Source: Bradyrhizobium sp. in8p8 (GTDB lineage Bacteria > Pseudomonadota > Alphaproteobacteria > Rhizobiales > Xanthobacteraceae). Taken from it: DNA of 64,000 nt. The DNA is taken from assembly GCF_000426845.1 (NCBI RefSeq), contig NZ_AUGD01000012.1, positions 1 through 64,000 on the forward strand, written 5' to 3'. A program made the translations under genes and the position numbers. The notes under the pieces were generated by a model. It saw nothing but the letters and a program-made list of their open reading frames with translations, was not told where the DNA came from and did no database searches. Below, piece after piece: positions 63,086 to 64,000 of the stretch (position 1 is its first letter; each line of letters begins with the position of its first letter).

Positions 63086-63227
63086 GCTCCCGGACATCTC
63101 GGGCCGGAGCATCGCTGCCAACCTCGCCAGCGATCGAGAGAAGAGCAGGCCGGCGGGGTTGAACGTCCTGAGCGGCAGCGAAGGCGGCGGCCGCTCAGGC
63201 GTTGGCTTGTCGATCACGCCTTGAAGA

Positions 63228-64000
63228 TCAGGACTTCTTCATCAGCGAGCACTTGCTCTGTTCACGAGGAATGTTGGCGTCTTCGGCTGGGGTGGTTGCG
63301 ACAACGTCGTAGAAGTCCCACGGACCCTTGGACTGCTCCACCGTTTTTGCGCGCAGCAGATAGTAATCGTGGATGTGCATGCCGTCCTCGCGCACATAGC
63401 CCTTCTCCGAGAAGAAGTCGTTCACGGGCATCGAACGGAATTTTGCCAGCACGGCGGCAGTATCGAGCGTGCCGGCCGCTTCGACGGCCTTCAGATAGTG
63501 CATGGTCGCCGAGTACATCCCGGCCTGAACCATGGTCGGCATGCGGCCGACCTTGTCGAAGAACCGCTTCCCGAACGCGCGCGATGCATCGTTGCGATCC
63601 CAGTAGAAGGCTTCCGACGTGTACAGACCCTGCATGTTCTTCAGGCCGACCGATTTGGCATCCGTGATCTGAAACAGCAGCGCCGCGACCTTCATCTTGC
63701 TCTTGAGGCCGAGCAAGCCGAATTCGTGAGCCTGCATCAGCGAGTTGGAGGTATCACCGCTGGCATTGGCGAGCGCCAGCACATTGGCACCGGAGCTCTG
63801 GGCTTGCAGCAGAAACGATGAGAAGTCGCTTGTGTTGAAGGGATGGCGCACCGATCCGACGACCCGGCCGCCGTTCGCTTTGACCACGGCCGAAGCATCC
63901 GCTTCGAACGCGTGACCGAAGGCGTAATCGGCCGTCAGGAAGAACCATTCGTTACCGCCCTGGCCCATCAATGCCTTGGCTGTGCTGCGCGCGAGCGTGT
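63228..64000 (-). CDS. Branched-chain-amino-acid-type ABC substrate-binding protein, partial
   Basis: The C-terminal 257 residues of a LivJ/Peripla_BP_6-type binding protein; the N-terminus lies beyond the right edge, as the frame is open to base 64000 (...LARSTAKALMGQGGNEW). Recognisable: WFFLTADYAFGHAFEADASA, GSVRHPFNTSDFSSFLLQAQ, NVLALANASGDTSNSLMQAH and VQAGMYSATMHYLKAVEAAG. Such proteins bind amino acids, urea, aromatic or amide compounds. It ends KCSLMKKS at a TGA. Its neighbours are outside the window. Confidence 0.88.
   Translation of the reverse strand, partial: TLARSTAKALMGQGGNEWFFLTADYAFGHAFEADASAVVKANGGRVVGSVRHPFNTSDFSSFLLQAQSSGANVLALANASGDTSNSLMQAHEFGLLGLKSKMKVAALLFQITDAKSVGLKNMQGLYTSEAFYWDRNDASRAFGKRFFDKVGRMPTMVQAGMYSATMHYLKAVEAAGTLDTAAVLAKFRSMPVNDFFSEKGYVREDGMHIHDYYLLRAKTVEQSKGPWDFYDVVATTPAEDANIPREQSKCSLMKKS

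Overview
The window is high-GC DNA with the gene content and codon bias of a denitrifying alphaproteobacterium of the Bradyrhizobium/Rhodopseudomonas group. The lineage is inferred from the nosRZDFYLX order, the NsrR/DUF2249/DUF6522 gene set, the caa3-type oxidase locus and the small hypothetical proteins; no rRNA or complete tRNA is present to confirm it.

Left part (1-8.7 kb). An apparently complete ISL3-family insertion sequence (1-1656) abuts a degraded stretch. After it comes a compact group of small iron-sulfur and nitric-oxide-related genes around an NsrR-type Rrf2 repressor. These encode DUF6522, three DUF2249 genes (one interrupted by an in-frame amber codon), a MIP18/DUF59 protein, a polytopic membrane protein and a 7Fe ferredoxin. 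Three AT-rich inverted repeats of the same 9-5-9 design lie in front of the divergent DUF6522 promoter, nsrR and the ferredoxin operon. They look like operators of one local regulon.

8.9-15.6 kb. A TetR regulator with a perfect 20-bp palindrome over its promoter heads an operon of two small membrane proteins, a periplasmic adaptor, an FtsX-type permease and an ABC ATPase. Facing it is a two-gene unit of a ferritin-like protein and a solitary SdhB-like iron-sulfur subunit.

15.6-27.4 kb. The nitrous oxide reductase cluster nosR-Z-D-F-Y-L-X is preceded by a perfect FNR/FixK/NnrR-type box. nosX carries a one-base frameshift. A cytochrome c, two small periplasmic or metal-binding-type proteins and a SnoaL-like protein follow. 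At 27350-27394 lies a 3' fragment of a tRNA-Lys(CTT) gene lacking its 5' half. This is the expected scar of an integrated element, and its orientation implies that the nos side (left) is the element.

27.4-43.5 kb. This part mixes gene-poor, partly degraded DNA with respiratory genes: a frameshifted PRC-barrel protein, a PQQ-dependent sorbosone/glucose-dehydrogenase-like lipoprotein with a DUF2231 membrane partner, an AI-2E-type transporter, CtaG, a CaCA exchanger, a caa3-type cytochrome oxidase (fused subunit I-III, subunit II with cytochrome c, cytochrome c lipoprotein), a divergent triheme cytochrome and a DUF421 protein.

43.5-51.8 kb. A TauABC/SsuABC-like ABC transporter (permease frameshifted) diverges from an enolase-superfamily enzyme, a GMC oxidoreductase and a GntR/UTRA regulator. 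A 24-bp palindrome lies in the divergent promoter. A ClC channel with a regulatory domain and a truncated formylglycine-generating-enzyme remnant follow.

51.9-64 kb. A carbohydrate catabolic locus is complete in outline: SDR and LacI repressor on one strand and, divergently, a binding protein, two permeases, a Zn-dependent polyol-type dehydrogenase, a MalK-type ATPase, a PfkB kinase and a LacD/YihT-like class I aldolase. LacI-type operator candidates sit at both promoters. The window ends with a hotdog thioesterase, two small hypothetical proteins and the C-terminal part of a branched-chain-amino-acid-type binding protein running off the right edge.
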